Source: Macrosoma leucophasiata
Taxonomy: Eukaryota > Arthropoda > Insecta > Lepidoptera > Hedylidae
Length of the DNA stretch: 64,000 bases
NCBI GenBank assembly: GCA_036365455.1
Contig: JAWQUS010000009.1
Coordinates: 6,292,001-6,356,000 of the forward strand
Direction: 5' to 3'
A program made the position numbers and the translations under genes. Below the pieces are notes generated by a model, which was not told the DNA's origin, made no database searches, and worked only from the letters and a program-made list of their open reading frames with translations. This document shows, piece after piece, positions 31,909-43,504 of the stretch. Within the stretch, counting starts at the first letter, position 1, and each line of letters starts with the position of its first letter.

Positions 31909-34206
31909 ATGCATAACGAAGCATAGCATAGCTAAAATGTATCTAATGTTAGTTTATGAATAAGGGGGTAATATTTTTGTTGTATTTCGACTAGATTATA
32001 ATTTACGAATATAACATTTCTAACACAAATATGTATATACATATACACTGATATATAAAAGTCTTGTATTATTCTAAAATTATGTCGGTAAAATTTTTTA
32101 TAATCAGTAAAATTCGCAAATTTCTATAGAATATTATTTTCAACAGTCGAATTTTATTAGATATATTTTTTTAATAATTCTTACTATAGCGACAGCCCTA
32201 CTTACTATCAGAGAAGAAGACAGATAATCCACGGAAGTATTGGACGATGTATTTGCTCTGAAATTGATTTACACAGCACACCGACCGGCGCCTGCGGGTA
32301 TGATTACAATATTGTGAAAGAATTTTTAATTACAATTACATTGCACGCATGAACGGTTAGTTGGTTTGCGGAAAAGAGACAGAATTATCGATATTTTGTT
32401 CTTCTCTTTTTTTGTCTTGTCTTATTAGTTAAGTAGAAGACCACTACTAACTATGCTGGAGTCTGGAATCTAAGCCCTTGGTTTGAGGGTAAGTACTATT
32501 GGGCATTCTGTATTTTAGAATATTTCTAGCATAAAAGATGGTAATTTGCATGATGATAATGCAATATTATGTTTATCATCTATTTAAACGAAATGTTGCA
32601 AAAATATATGGACCTCCGGCCATGTATTGTACACAATATCATTAACAGGCAAAAACAAAACAAAAACGTTTTTTACTGCATATTATCACTTATTTAGCTT
32701 TGTTTGCAGTTACAAAATATTAATTGCAGTTAAAATTTGCAACTCAAAACCAACACGGCGACTATGGCGGGCAATGTTATTTTGACAAATTCCACTAATA
32801 ATCGATACTAATCGATTTCCATTTTAAAGAAATTCATCGGAACTTTTTTTAATTGATCAATTGGATGCATTGTTTTTTGTTAATATGGGATGCACTAGAA
32901 AGATAAAGATAGCATTCGTTTAATTTTATCATAATAGGTACTATCCCAAGCGTAGGCTGAATCGCCGCCATGTTGAAAATGATAAAATCGTTTGAATTAA
33001 ATGTGGTTGTAACTCGAAAATATATTCTTGAATATATTAATCGTATTTTTTTCGAATTCTCCTTTAATTTACCGATATTTTGAGGTAATGTACGAACTAG
33101 AGCCGAGCTCGCAACATCTCCTTTGACCCAAAATAAACATTAAACTAGCGAATGGTTGTGTTAATCCTTGAACCTTTTTATGGGCTAATATGGATAAAAT
33201 TTCCTAAATGAATTATCTAAAAATTTAATATTATCGATGTTATGGTTATTTTTTATAACCATAACATTGAAAAACTTGAATCTACTGCTCAGATGCTAAA
33301 AAATATTTTTACCATGATTTCTAATTATTTTAATCTATCAGATTCTCATTTTATTAGTCGCTGTTGGAATTAGAAAAATTTTTTTTTATCAATTCTTTTC
33401 TAATTTCTTGTTCCATATTTTAACGCTGTGGCTTGTTCAGCTTTATTGTTCAAAAACAAATAAAGGGAAACATTTTAATAACGATATAATCGCTTCATCG
33501 GAATCTGTAAGGCGGGTGAGATTTTTATTTGGGTATGAATAAATCGATTACTTGTATTCTTTTTTTAAACAAATTGAGCATCCATTCGATACCGTGTTGA
33601 GAGTAATAGGTTTTTAAATGTGCTCTGGTCACGGTAATACATCACTGAGTGTCGAAGTAAGCAGAATTAATTGCCATTATCCAATAATTTTAATGTTTAG
33701 CGTGCGTGTATTATAAAATACTTACATATTTTGCGTAAATAAAATTGAAATTTCAGTTTTGGAATCAGCGATGATTAATTTTAGGCAGAAAGAGAAGATT
33801 TCTTTAAGTCTGTCATAAGGGCTATTTATTTTGGTAATATGTTATGATTAAAAATATTTATTTTAACTGTTAAAAATTGTAATTATCAAAATAATTAATA
33901 TGATAATAAATTATTATGAAAATAATACAGAAAAACATATAATATAGAAAAAGTAAATTTCATGCGTAGCCCCCGACCACTACGCCTTCTCTTTGAAGAC
34001 TGTGAAGCAATTTACAAAAGTCGGCTTTACGGATACACCAATATACCGATTTGGAAAGTATATTACCCCCATTTATTAAAATTTGTGAATTGAGGAGAGT
34101 TGGTAACGCCGAGGGAATATTTTGAAAGGTATAGTTCTTTCATCCGTTTACACGTTTTGTGTAAAATGAATACATCAGATCGTAGAAAACTGTTAAATAT
34201 CCATTT
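31909..34206. other. Nothing recognised apart from one hairpin
   Basis: 2.3 kb of very AT-rich DNA. A perfect small hairpin, atgttatggttat / ataaccataacat, lies at about 33237-33268. No exon or repeat family found. Confidence 0.5.
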
Positions 34207-34209
34207 TTT

Positions 34210-34832
34210 ACTGGAGGTAAAGCTCCAGTAACAGAGCTCGTGAGCGTGGGCACCACCGCATTACCTAATATAAAAACGTACGTAACTTCATGCCTGTAAT
34301 CCCCGAAGTGGTAGGCAGAGGTAAGTGCATGCATTCAAGCATACATGCAAACACCCACGATTCGCCGGTTACGTTTTGGCCCATGTAACAAGTGGCGAGC
34401 CTGTTGACATCTCCGGGCACATTACCAAACTTCAAGGTACTGGGAAATTTCCAGAAAATGGAAAATCCCAATAGAACCAGAGATAATGGACTTTACACCA
34501 TCATCTCTGATAACCCTCTACCCGGGAATCGAACCCAGGACCTCAGCGTAGTAGTAGTGGCCTGCTACCACTACTAGGCTACCGAGGCAGTTAACCCTAT
34601 AGTTAACCTAATATTCTTGCCGCTAAATGGTAGTGTTCAGCACTTTCGTGTTCCAGTCAGGTGGTAATGTATGGCCCTGTAATTTCCGGCACAGAGGCAT
34701 AACACCTTAGGCCTCAGGAGTGGTAACGCATCTGCATTTTGACCTTGGTCTCTGTGTGGGTGTCTATAGGCTGCAGTCATCACTTAACATCGATGTGAAC
34801 TGCATGCTTGTTTGCCACTTCCATTACATAAA
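34210..34832 (+). mobile_element. SINE-A subfamily 1, split by SINE-B
   Basis: The head runs from 'actggaggtaaagctccagt' to 'cattacctaatat' (34271). The copy resumes at 34606 'acctaatattcttgccgct' and continues to an A7 tail. Confidence 0.85.
34272..34605 (-). mobile_element. SINE-B, full length, inserted in SINE-A
   Basis: Flanked by the 9-bp direct repeat acctaatat (34263-34271, 34606-34614). The minus strand carries the tRNA-like head (ctgcctcggtag, B box gggttcgattccc) and the whole body to 'catgaagttacgtacg'. Confidence 0.85.
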
Positions 34833-35034
34833 AAAAATACGCGCGGATGGATGTCCAGACTGTTATTATATGCCATCAGTTAGGAACAAAAAACAAAACG
34901 CAAACATTTTATAAAAACATTTGAGGACAGCATCATTAGGCGAAAAGTACAGGCATTGTTATCAAAAAAGTCTGTAGTCCAAACAATAATGTACCAAAAT
35001 AAAGGCAATTAGAACAAAAGAAGACATTAATTAA

Positions 35035-35066
35035 AGAACATGGTAATAATTTTATTACCATGTTCT
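35035..35066. repeat. 13-bp stem hairpin
   Basis: agaacatggtaat and attaccatgttct flank a 6-base AT loop. Confidence 0.8.
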
Positions 35067-35324
35067 ATTTAGCTACCAAATGTCTCCAGGCCAAATCATC
35101 GTTCGGAGACAATGATGTCACATGTGCGTAGAAGGAAAATTATATCTTGAGAACGGTCAATGACTGCTACCTTACTAGGGATACCATATTCGCGAATCAC
35201 GTAGTTTGTTAAGCTCTATGCACATATTATTGTAACGGTATGCATATATATTTTTTACGTTCCGTTACAAAATAAAAAAAATCCCCGATACAATCATAAT
35301 GTGCATAGAGCGGTAGCAAATTTC

Positions 35325-35614
35325 ACTGGTGGTAGAGCTCCAGTGACGGAGCTCGTGGGCGTAGGCACCACCGCATTACCTAATAAACTTGCCGCTAAAT
35401 GGTAGTGTTCAGCACTATCGTGTTCCGGTCAGGTGGTAATGTATGGCCTTGTAATTTCCGGCACAGAGGCATAACACCTTAGGCCTCAGGAGTGGTAACG
35501 CATCTGGATTTTGACCTCGGTCTTTGTGTGGATGTCTATAGGCTACAGACATCACTTAACATCAATGTGAACTGCATGCTTGTTTGCCACTTCAATTACA
35601 TAAAAAAAAAAAAA
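35325..35614 (+). mobile_element. SINE-A subfamily 1, full length
   Basis: Complete from actggtggtagagctcc to a 13-A tail. Confidence 0.9.
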
Positions 35615-35639
35615 CAATCTTACAATATACAGCAACAAC

Positions 35640-35860
35640 TTACAGCCTATAGACACCTACACAAAGACCAAAGATCAAAGTGCAGATGCGTTACCACCCC
35701 TGTCCTTAGTTGTTATGTCTCTGTGATAGTTATTACGGGGGCATACGTTACCATCTAACCAGAACACGATAGTGCTGAACACTACTATTTGGTGGCAGAT
35801 AGATTAGGAAATGGCCTACGGTCTCAAGTCCCTACATGGAACTCTTCCGCCGGGATCTGT
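35640..35860 (-). mobile_element. SINE-A subfamily 2
   Basis: 'acagcctatagacacctaca', 'ctgtgatagttattacgggg', 'tttggtggcagatagatt' and a degraded head. Confidence 0.8.
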
Positions 35861-35904
35861 GAAAATGTTTTTAAAAAGGTTTAAGCTCAACAAATTGGGG
35901 ATTA

Positions 35905-36215
35905 TTGTGGTAGAGCGTCAGTGACGAAGCTTGCGAAAGTAGGTACCAAAAAATTACCTAATCTTATTACCGTTAATTGAAAAGAATATTTTCCATTTAA
36001 AATATTTTTACAGTAGGTACATACAAAAACAGCCATTCACATTCATTTGTATGGCCCTGTAATTTCCGACACAGAGGCATAACACCTTAGGCCTCAGCAG
36101 TGGTAACGCATCTGCATTTTGACTTTGGTCTTCCTGTAAGTGTCTATAGGCTGCAGTCATCACTTAACATCAATGTGAACTGCATGCTTGTTTGCCACTT
36201 CCATTAAATAAAAAA
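35905..36215 (+). mobile_element. SINE-A, with foreign or deleted middle
   Basis: Degraded head 'gtggtagagcgtcagtgacg', then unrelated AT-rich text at about 35970-36040, then a good subfamily 1 tail half to poly-A. Confidence 0.75.
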
Positions 36216-36580
36216 AAAACATTAAACTTCTTTTAATTCGAGTGAGGTAAAAATAATTAACATTGATAATCATTTATACAACACGTTTTTTCGAAATAAC
36301 GTATAATTCTGGCCCCGATTTGTCCAATTTAAAAACCATAAGCTAAGGCTAAAGTTGCCTGATAGTAATCAGTGTTACTCAGTTAACTGGCAGTGATTGT
36401 CATACAGAGTCAAAACAGCTCAGTTCTCAGGAATACAAATGGATCTACATAGAAATTTCTAGTTTTCATAATATGTAGGTACACTAGCTACACTACAGTG
36501 TTCAAGTACCACTAGTGTAAATCGTATGATTTTATGATACTTACAGTACCTACTTGATGTACAGTATTGTAAGTAGCATA

Positions 36581-36778
36581 TACAGGTTGTCCCAGAAATC
36601 GACGATATTAAATGTGAAAAAAAAATTGTCATGTATTTTTCATATTTGGATTTTAAACAATATGTCATATAAAAAATACATCACAAATATTTTTTTCACA
36701 TTTTTCTAATAATTGTCATGACTATTAACTGGCCTATCACCCTTTTCGGTATATCGTTGATTTCTAGGACAGCCTGTA
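36581..36778. mobile_element. 198-bp MITE with TA target
   Basis: Ends tacaggttgtcccagaaatc and gatttctaggacagcctgta are inverted (about 28 bp, few mismatches) and bounded by TA on both sides (36579-36580, 36779-36780), consistent with the Tc1/mariner superfamily. A half-copy ('tgtgtcccaggaataaggta') lies near 37310. Confidence 0.7.
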
Positions 36779-36784
36779 TATAAA

Positions 36785-37605
36785 ACAGTATAAAATTACT
36801 GTTTTGTTTTTTTTAATTTCACAGATTTAAGTAGTACATTCGACATGAATGTGTGTAAAACCACCTTAAGGTAACCTAAAACAAATTTGGTACCTGGCAC
36901 ACAGCTGGTCAAACAGAACAGTTAATAGGAAGCCTGTGACATTTCTCAACGATGATTCGTTGGATATAAATAGACTCCTTCTAGAAACCCGTATTAAAAC
37001 AAACAATGTATAAATCATGGTTTTACCTAGTCTACCTGTTAAACATTATATTGTTCAGAACTGCTATGTTTGATTTACATTGTAAAGTACAGACTCCTTA
37101 TTTCCAGCTCAAACACCAGAAGACACAATGCAGTCAACAGAAATTACATTTCAATTTTTCGTTACCACATGTGAAGCCCTAAATTTTAACGTCTTCTTCC
37201 ATGATTGTAACTACAAAGCAAATACTGCCGTAGATTGGAATAGAGTAGCCCTAAAATTTTTTTTTGCAGTAATGTTTCCGAGCTAAATAGAATTTTAGAT
37301 ATATACAATGTGTCCCAGGAATAAGGTACTGCCCGGACTTTTTCGAATATTTGGACAAAATTAAGGATAACTACTCATATAAATATGGGACTTACCGGCT
37401 TTGGTTTTTTTTAATGATTTTTTAATTTTGTAGTGAATACGACACAATTCATTTTTTTATTGACTAGCCGAAATCATAGTTTATCAATTAATATTATCAA
37501 ACATAACTACAATGTAATAAAACATTTATTAAAAAAAAAGAAAATCTTTTTGTATCACTTATTTTCACTCTAAATATTTTTTTATTATATTTTATTAGTA
37601 TATAT
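36785..37605. other. Unassigned AT-rich stretch
   Basis: Only the MITE-like half end near 37310 is recognisable. Confidence 0.4.
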
Positions 37606-37609
37606 TATA

Positions 37610-37752
37610 TGCAAAGCAGGAGGCAGGCCAACCAAACGTTGGATCGATGCATGAGATAAAGGCGAATACCCCGCAGATTGTGTAGTAGGACTGCTGACAT
37701 GTGGAGACAGTTAGGGGAAGCCTTTCCTGAAAAGCAAATAGATGAGTGCACT
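37610..37752 (+). pseudogene. LINE reverse transcriptase C-terminal scrap
   Basis: One frame reads AGGRPTKRWIDA then a stop. After a frame change it reads TADMWRQLGEAFPEKQID. The GRPTKRWIDA motif and a downstream aromatic-rich tail are typical of the C-terminus of RTE/BovB-like LINE proteins. It has both a nonsense codon and a frameshift. It is directly followed by a SINE-A. Confidence 0.5.
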
Positions 37753-37754
37753 TT

Positions 37755-38066
37755 TTACTGGTGGTATACAGAGAGCCAAGTTTAGAAGCTCAAGGGCATA
37801 GGCACCACCGCATAAAATAATTTATCTGCCGCCAAATGGTAGTTTTCAGCGCTATCGTGTTCAGCTTAGATGGTAAAGTAACTAACAGTATAATAATAAC
37901 TATTAAAGAGACATAATTACTTAGGTCTCAGGGGTCTGAGACCTAAAGGTGATGAATCACCATGAATCTTAATTTTTTACCTCTGGTTTTTGTGTCTTTA
38001 AGCAGCTATCATTTAACGTCTATGTGAACTGCATACTTATTTGCCACCTTTGCAGCATAAAAAAGA
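37755..38066 (+). mobile_element. SINE-A subfamily 2, old copy
   Basis: 'ttactggtggtatacagaga' head, 'tctgccgccaaatggtagtt' middle and 'gtctatgtgaactgcatact' tail with A6. A local imperfect duplication sits around 'ctcaggggtctgagacct'. Confidence 0.75.
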
Positions 38067-38123
38067 ACATAATGCCAGTCCTATTCTAAGTTCTACATTT
38101 TGCGTCTGTACTATATTTACGAA

Positions 38124-38332
38124 CTAGCGGCCCGCCCCGGCTTCGCGCGGGTTCAATGTTATCTACCCTCTCCTATTCATCTTAGTGTAATGTCACAGAG
38201 CCTTAAGTCTTCCTCAGTAAATAAACTATCTAACACTGAAATAATTTTTCAAACCGGACCAGTAGTTCCTGAGATTAGCGCGTTCTAGCAAACAAACAAA
38301 CAAACTCTTCAGCTGTATAATATTAGTATAGA
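38124..38332 (-). mobile_element. Helitron, Lep1-like, complete ends
   Basis: On the minus strand it starts TCTATACTAATATTATACAG with a (GTTT)n stretch soon after, and ends in CCGGGGCGGGCCGCTAG. It is flanked by A and T in the expected positions. Confidence 0.8.
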
Positions 38333-38946
38333 TTAGTTTACAACAATGAACTAAACAGTCAGTTTATGAATCTCAGGGTTTTTACATCAAATTAACATAA
38401 CATATGTGCGCCATTAGTTGAGCAATTATTATTTATCTTGACAAACGTCGGACAGTGGGTGACCAAGATACAAAAACCCCATAAAAGTCAATTTCGTACG
38501 GGGAAAATGCAAGTTTTAGTATGGGTAGTGACTCATGTTCTTTATTCCCATATTGACTATCTAATTAGCCAATTAGTAGTATTGGCCACTACTGCTAGCA
38601 TGAATGTCGCAGTTTTGATACCGGGCTGCGCGATGAATGATATAGAAAAAACATTTAATGATTAACCAATTCTTAGGGAAACAGGTAAACATTTACCATT
38701 TATCGATAACTGCGATGCCTGAAATTTTAGAAAATTGTACAGTCAATAGTTATTTACTACTGCTACTGTTACGCTAGAGTCTTGGATTCGATTCCCGGGT
38801 ATCAGAGATAAAGGTGTAAAATCCTTTATTCTATTGGAATTCTACCATTCTTTTGGAAGTTTCCCAGTACCTCCGGGTTTAGTGGGTCTAGAGATGTTAA
38901 CAGGCCACCTGTTACATAGGCAAAAATAAAACCGGCGAATCGTTGC

Positions 38947-39812
38947 CGGTTGCGAGGATTTCTTCCGGTGTCTACTAAGATTGCGCTTGCACACTCTCTA
39001 CTTTTTCCAATTCTTGATTATGTTGATGTCTGCTACCTTGATTTGACCCAGGAGCAACTTAATAAGCTTGAGCGTCTCCAAAACATGTTCATTCGGTTTA
39101 CATTTGGTTTGCGCAAATATGACCACATCTCCAGCTACCGTGATAAACTCAAGTGGCTCCCAATTCATCTTCGCCGGAACACCCACATTCTTTCACTTTT
39201 ATACTGTGTTCTATTCAATCCGAATGCTCCATTTTACCTTAAAGAACGTTTCCAGTACTTATGCCTCTCCCATTCACTTTCCCTTCGATCCTCTGAAAAC
39301 CTTCAGCTTCACATTCCCAAGCATTCTTCTCAATTCTATTCAAAATCTTTTACTGTAGAAGCTGTTCATCTTTGGAACAGCTTACCAACGACAGTTCGGC
39401 AAGCCCAAACTGTCGTTTCCTTTAAACATAAGGTCAAAGATTTTTATTTAACTCAGACTCTGGAACTATCTATCCTTTTTCAACCTTCTTCTTTACCTCT
39501 TTTTCTAAAACTTTTTAACTTTATCTTTTGGTCATGCATTGCTCTTTCTTAATGTATAAATAATTATAATATTTCTCCTCGTTGCGTAATTATCTATTCA
39601 TTTAGTATTATTATTATGTTTTAAATCTTTATTATTGCTCAGTACACCCTGCCGGCAAAAAAATAATTTCTTTCTTTATGTTCCTGACTAAAAGGTTGTC
39701 TGGAAGAAATCGCAGCTTTTGCGATAAGACCGCCTTTTGTAGTTTTATTTCTTTTCTAGCTTGTATAATTGGTTAAGTTTTCTGGTGTACAATAAAGTGT
39801 ATAAATAAATAA
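38947..39812 (+). mobile_element. 5'-truncated LINE inserted in SINE-B
   Basis: Short duplication aatcgt at both edges, RT C-terminal ORF, 3' UTR with 'gcagcttttgcgataagacc' and a (TAAA)n tail. Confidence 0.75.
38950..39552 (+). pseudogene. LINE reverse transcriptase, C-terminal fragment (Jockey/CR1 group)
   Basis: About 200 codons, open to a natural TAA. The motifs DYVDVCYLDL, FTFGLRKYDHIS, KLKWLPIHLRR, HILSLLYCVLFNP and LWNSLP line up in order with 872-1405, so the two belong to related lineages. Here the final 35 residues are longer and hydrophobic. The polymerase active site is absent because of 5' truncation, so it is inactive despite the intact frame. Confidence 0.8.
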
Positions 39813-39909
39813 ATCGTGGGTAAAGAATTTGCATGTGTGCTTGAATGCATGCATTAACTTCAGCCTACCCCTTCGAGGGTAACAGGTGCAAAGCTACGTT
39901 ATTTATTTC

Positions 39910-40500
39910 TATGATGCTACTAAAGCTACCAAGTTACTCTTTTAGATAGAAGGGTTCAATATTCTATGAGGTTTGCTTTCTAGGTTTCAGCTGAAGACGT
40001 TCAAGTCGTAAGGCGTTATTATATATAATTATTATAATTAATAATAATAATAATATGTTCTTCTTGACACGGCACGTATTGTGAGGAGGTTCCTCTCCCT
40101 AAGCCCCTAACTAACGGGAGCTAGGACCCTGCTCCCGCTATCGGCGGCACCTATTTTGTATGTTTTTATGTATGTATGTTTTTTTTAATAACATATGTAT
40201 GTAAAAATATAGAAAATATGCAACAAGCTAAATAAATGAGAATAGTAATATAATTAATAATACGTTTATATTAATTAAAAATATTTAATATAAATGCCTA
40301 TCATTATATTGTTCTTAAATTGAAAGTAATTAAATATAGAATTGTAGGTGTGGAATAAGTTTATGTTAGTTTTAAAGTATAATAATTGGTTTGTAAAACT
40401 TATCCAGTCTAACATATTTATATATATTACACAGTCTTCATTCATTTTTTTCATACATTTTACTCTTTTTTTTTTAAGAACATGCAAATAATTAAATATA
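39910..40500. other. AT-rich spacer with (AAT)n and an unassigned GC patch
   Basis: (AAT)n-like text at about 40020-40050, then 'ggttcctctccctaagcccc' to 'ctcccgctatcggcggcacc' (40090-40152), which may be LINE-derived but is not identified. Confidence 0.35.
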
Positions 40501-40600
40501 TTCTTAGGTTTTTGCAAGCTATCGTATATATCGTATATATCTAGCGTATATTAAACTAAAATGATCATTTAAAATCAAACCCGATGTTTCGGTCGTTAAT
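40501..40600 (+). repeat. Dispersed repeat I, partial
   Basis: 'agcgtatattaaactaaaat' and 'aacccgatgtttcggtcgtt'. Confidence 0.65.
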
Positions 40601-40631
40601 AATTTTAATAATTTTCTTGACGATTCAAACG

Positions 40632-40905
40632 TTATGGAAGTGGCAAACAAGCATGCAGTTCACATTGATGTTAAGTGATGACTGCAGCCTATAGACACCC
40701 ACACAAAGACCGAGGTCAAAATGCAGATGCGTTACCACTCCTGAGGCCTAAGGTGTTATGCCTCTGTGCCGGAAATTACAGGGCCGTACATTACCACCTG
40801 ACCGGAACACGATAGTGCTGAACACTACCATTTAGCGGCAAGTATATTAGGTAATGCGGTGGTGCCTACGCCCGCGAGCTCTGTCACTGGTGCTCTACCA
40901 CCAGT
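40632..40905 (-). mobile_element. SINE-A subfamily 1, full length
   Basis: Well preserved from 'atggaagtggcaaacaagca' to 'ctctaccaccagt'. The usual poly-T is short. Confidence 0.9.
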
Positions 40906-40913
40906 TCTACTAT

Positions 40914-41035
40914 TACAGAGACATAACAACTAAGGTCTTAAGGGTTTTTCATTTGATCTCTGTTTTTTTGTATATATGTCTATAGGCTACAGTCGTCACT
41001 TAACATCCATGTGAACTGCATCCTGGTTAATGCAA
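40914..41035 (+). mobile_element. SINE-A subfamily 2 tail half
   Basis: 'acagagacataacaactaag' to 'cacttaacatccatgtgaac'. Confidence 0.7.
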
Positions 41036-41099
41036 CCTGAATACATATAAAAAGGAACTCGCTCCTCAACCCGATATTACCATTATCTGGCAGTTTATC

Positions 41100-41175
41100 A
41101 GTGGTGAATCGTGGGTACATGTACGAATTTTGTGTATATGTATTGAATGCATGCATTTACCTCTGCTTACTTCTT
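41100..41175 (+). mobile_element. SINE-B 3' scrap
   Basis: 'gtgaatcgtgggtacatgta' and 'ttgaatgcatgcatttacct'. Confidence 0.55.
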
Positions 41176-41234
41176 TGGTCATATTACCTATTAACTAACT
41201 GTTACCTGAGGTTATATCTTACTTCTATTATAAA

Positions 41235-41421
41235 CTAGCTGTTGCCCGCGGCTTCGCCCACGTGGGTGTCGTTTTATTAATATTTTTTCCTGAATTTTCA
41301 TTGTTATACACCTCACGGAGCCCGAGATCTTTCCAACGAATGCAAAACCGTGGAAATCGGTTCGTGCGTTCTGGAGTTATAGCGTCAGGAAGGAAAACCC
41401 GACTTATTTTTATATTATAGA
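41235..41421 (-). mobile_element. Helitron
   Basis: The minus strand ends ...GAAGCCGCGGGCAACAGCTAG at 41235 and begins near 41421 at TCTATAATATAAAAATAAG. Inside, 'aacgcacgaaccgatttcca' is typical. Confidence 0.75.
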
Positions 41422-41620
41422 TGAGAAAGTATGGATGTTTGTTTGTTTGTTGCTCAATCACGCTAAAGCGGCTGCGCGGATTTTGATGAATATATATATA
41501 CAGAGGTGGAGTATATACGTATGGTTGGGATACTACACATGAGATACTATACCTGTTCAGAGGTTCCTTGAGAAATTTTTGAGAACACGCGGACCAAGTC
41601 GCGTGCAGCAAAAGCTGGTA
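41412..41620 (+). mobile_element. Second Helitron, overlapping 5' end
   Basis: The 5' part 'tatagatgagaaagtatgga' with (GTTT)n and 'gcggctgcgcggattttgat' is typical. The 3' end 'aaaagctggtag' has CTGG in place of CTAG. Confidence 0.6.
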
Positions 41621-41661
41621 GATTATATGGGAGAAAATCTTCAAGATATGATACTCGTAAT

Positions 41662-41957
41662 TTTTTTTTTTTTAATGTAATAAAAGTGGCAAACAAGCAT
41701 GCAGTTCACATTGATGTTAAGTTATGACTGCAGCCTATAGACACCCACACAATGACCAGAGTTCAAAATGCAGATGCGCTGCCACTCCTGAGGCATTAGG
41801 TGATATGCCTCTGTGCCTGAAATTACAGGGCCGTACATTACCACCTGACCGGAAAACGATAGTGCTGAACACTACCATTTAGCGGCAAGTAAATATATTA
41901 GGTAATGCGGTGGTGCCTACGCCCGCGAGCTCCGTCACTGGAACTCTACCACCAGTA
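41662..41957 (-). mobile_element. SINE-A subfamily 1, full length
   Basis: Long poly-T, then complete to 'ggaactctaccaccagtag'. Confidence 0.9.
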
Positions 41958-42440
41958 GAAATATAAATTAAATTAATAACAATTTTCTATAAAAAACAAG
42001 AAGTTTTAAATTCGAAGCAGTCCTAAGACATTAAACTTAATAGAATGGATAAATTAAAATAATTTGAGTTGTACCAGGATTTATAACGAGAAGCTTAAAC
42101 TCAATGGTAAAAATGTGTGCAAACCTCGGAATCAAATTAAAATCTTTGTATAAAATGTGTGATGTTGCGTCACTTAATACTTTTAGCAATAAAAAAAAAC
42201 AATTAGTTATTGAATTAGTTAATTAATTGTGTCAACGTACTTCACTTTCATTGCAATTATGCATTTTTGGTTGTGGTCAAATTATTAATCATAAATAGTA
42301 TTATGAATTATAATTGAATAAATATTTGAAGAAAATGACAAAGCGACATTCCGGGTAACGTGATGTTTGAAGTACCTAATCACTGAGCTCTTGATTTTTT
42401 TTTACCACATCCGTATTATCACCTGGTCAAAGTTTATATG

Positions 42441-42568
42441 TTAGGATCCCACTGCAGAATCATTTCGTTCATCCAAATATGCTGCAAACATAATTTTTAC
42501 GCTTATTTATAACCTAGAGAATATATATCCACTAGGATGCCAGTCAAAATTTGGCCGCAAGAATTTTT
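42441..42568 (+). repeat. Dispersed repeat K, copy 2
   Basis: Parallel to 9711-9835: 'ttaggatcccactgcagaat', 'tcatccaaatatgctgcaaa', 'tttggccgcaag'. Confidence 0.7.
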
Positions 42569-42696
42569 TTTTTTGGTAAATAATTTTTTTACTTGTTTTT
42601 TTAATAAAATATCGTTCACCTCACGGCAATATGTATAAAGCCTCTTTCTTCTTACATCGCACTACTAAGAGAGAAGTTCCATCTTCACCGACTGGA

Positions 42697-42960
42697 CACC
42701 TGGCAGTGCTCAACGATGCGATTTACACGTTCGTTTCAGCCCAGAACGTGTAAATTGTCGAACGAACTTCCCTCTAAGGTGTTCCCTCCGTGCTACAATA
42801 TGGGGTTCTTCAAAAATGGCATCAAAAGAGTCCTTTAGGGCTGTCAGCGCATTGGCAACTCCCCTGGTATTGCAAATATTTATAGGCGACGGTGACCACT
42901 TTCCACCACACCTGGTGTGCGGACAAGCAAACGGGCCACCGCCCGTTTGCTTGTCCGTCA
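42697..42960 (+). pseudogene. LINE C-terminus and 3' UTR
   Basis: The frame ending in TAG at 42835 reads NELPSKVFPPCYNMGFFK, the usual end of a non-LTR retrotransposon RT protein (compare LWNSLP in the other two copies). The following 3' UTR has 'gcattggcaactcccctggt' and a strong terminal hairpin at 42921-42956. The LWN Trp/Leu region appears changed (RTCKLSNELP). Only about 45 codons remain. Confidence 0.6.
42921..42956. repeat. Perfect 16-bp hairpin with 4-nt loop
   Basis: ggacaagcaaacgggc, loop cacc, gcccgtttgcttgtcc. It sits at the 3' end of the LINE UTR. Confidence 0.9.
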
Positions 42961-43140
42961 ACTTTATGACTTAAAAAAACATCTCTTCAGAGTAATGGTG
43001 ATGGTTAACAATTTACTGGTGATCGAGTTCCAGTGTATGGACTTAGGACATATATGACATAGGCACCACCGTATTAGCTAATCTGTATGTCGCCAAATGG
43101 TAACGTTCAGTACTATCGTGTTTCGGTTAGATAGTAAAGT

Positions 43141-43397
43141 TTTTTTTTTTTTTATGTAATTGAAGTGGCAAACAAGCATGCAGTACACATTGGTGTTAAG
43201 TGATGACTGCAGCCTATAGACACCCACACAAAGACCAAGGTCAAAATGCAAATGCGTTACCACTCCTGAGGCCTAAGGTGTTATGCCTCTGTGCCGGAAA
43301 TTACAGGGCCGTACATTACCACCTGACCGGAACACGATAGTGCTGAACACCACCATTTAGCGGCAAGTAAATCAGGTAATGCGGTGGTGCTTACGCC
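43141..43397 (-). mobile_element. SINE-A subfamily 1, head lost
   Basis: Poly-T to 'aatgcggtggtgcttacgcc'; the last 30 or so bases of the head are missing. Confidence 0.85.
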
Positions 43398-43403
43398 CAG
43401 TCT

Positions 43404-43500
43404 GGCCCCGTAACACCTATCATAGGGACATAATAACTCAAGTCTCGGGGATGGCAACGCATCTGCATTTTGACCTCTGGCTTTGTGTAGATGTCTATGT
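43404..43500 (+). mobile_element. SINE-A subfamily 2 fragment
   Basis: 'ggccccgtaacacctatcat' through 'catctgcattttgacctctg' to 'gtagatgtctatg'. Confidence 0.75.
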
Positions 43501-43504
43501 AAGT

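Larger units (their letters stand above)
38755..39905 (+). mobile_element. SINE-B, split by a LINE
   Basis: The left part has the B box 'ggattcgattcccggg', the 'tatcagagataaagg' body and 'aaccggcgaatcgt'. The right part resumes 'aatcgtgggtaaag' through 'cttgaatgcatgcattaact' to 'gtaacaggtgcaaagctac'. Confidence 0.7.

Noticed and set aside
34720..34914. Recurrent open frame (start MVTHLHFDLGLCVGVYRLQS) also seen at 35492, 43078, 44001, 45992, 62745
   Set aside because: It is the same stretch of SINE-A translated in many copies. Frames shift and stop at different points and the similarity is explained by repeat homology.
41228..41644. 138-codon minus-strand frame
   Set aside because: Crosses two opposed Helitron ends; incidental.
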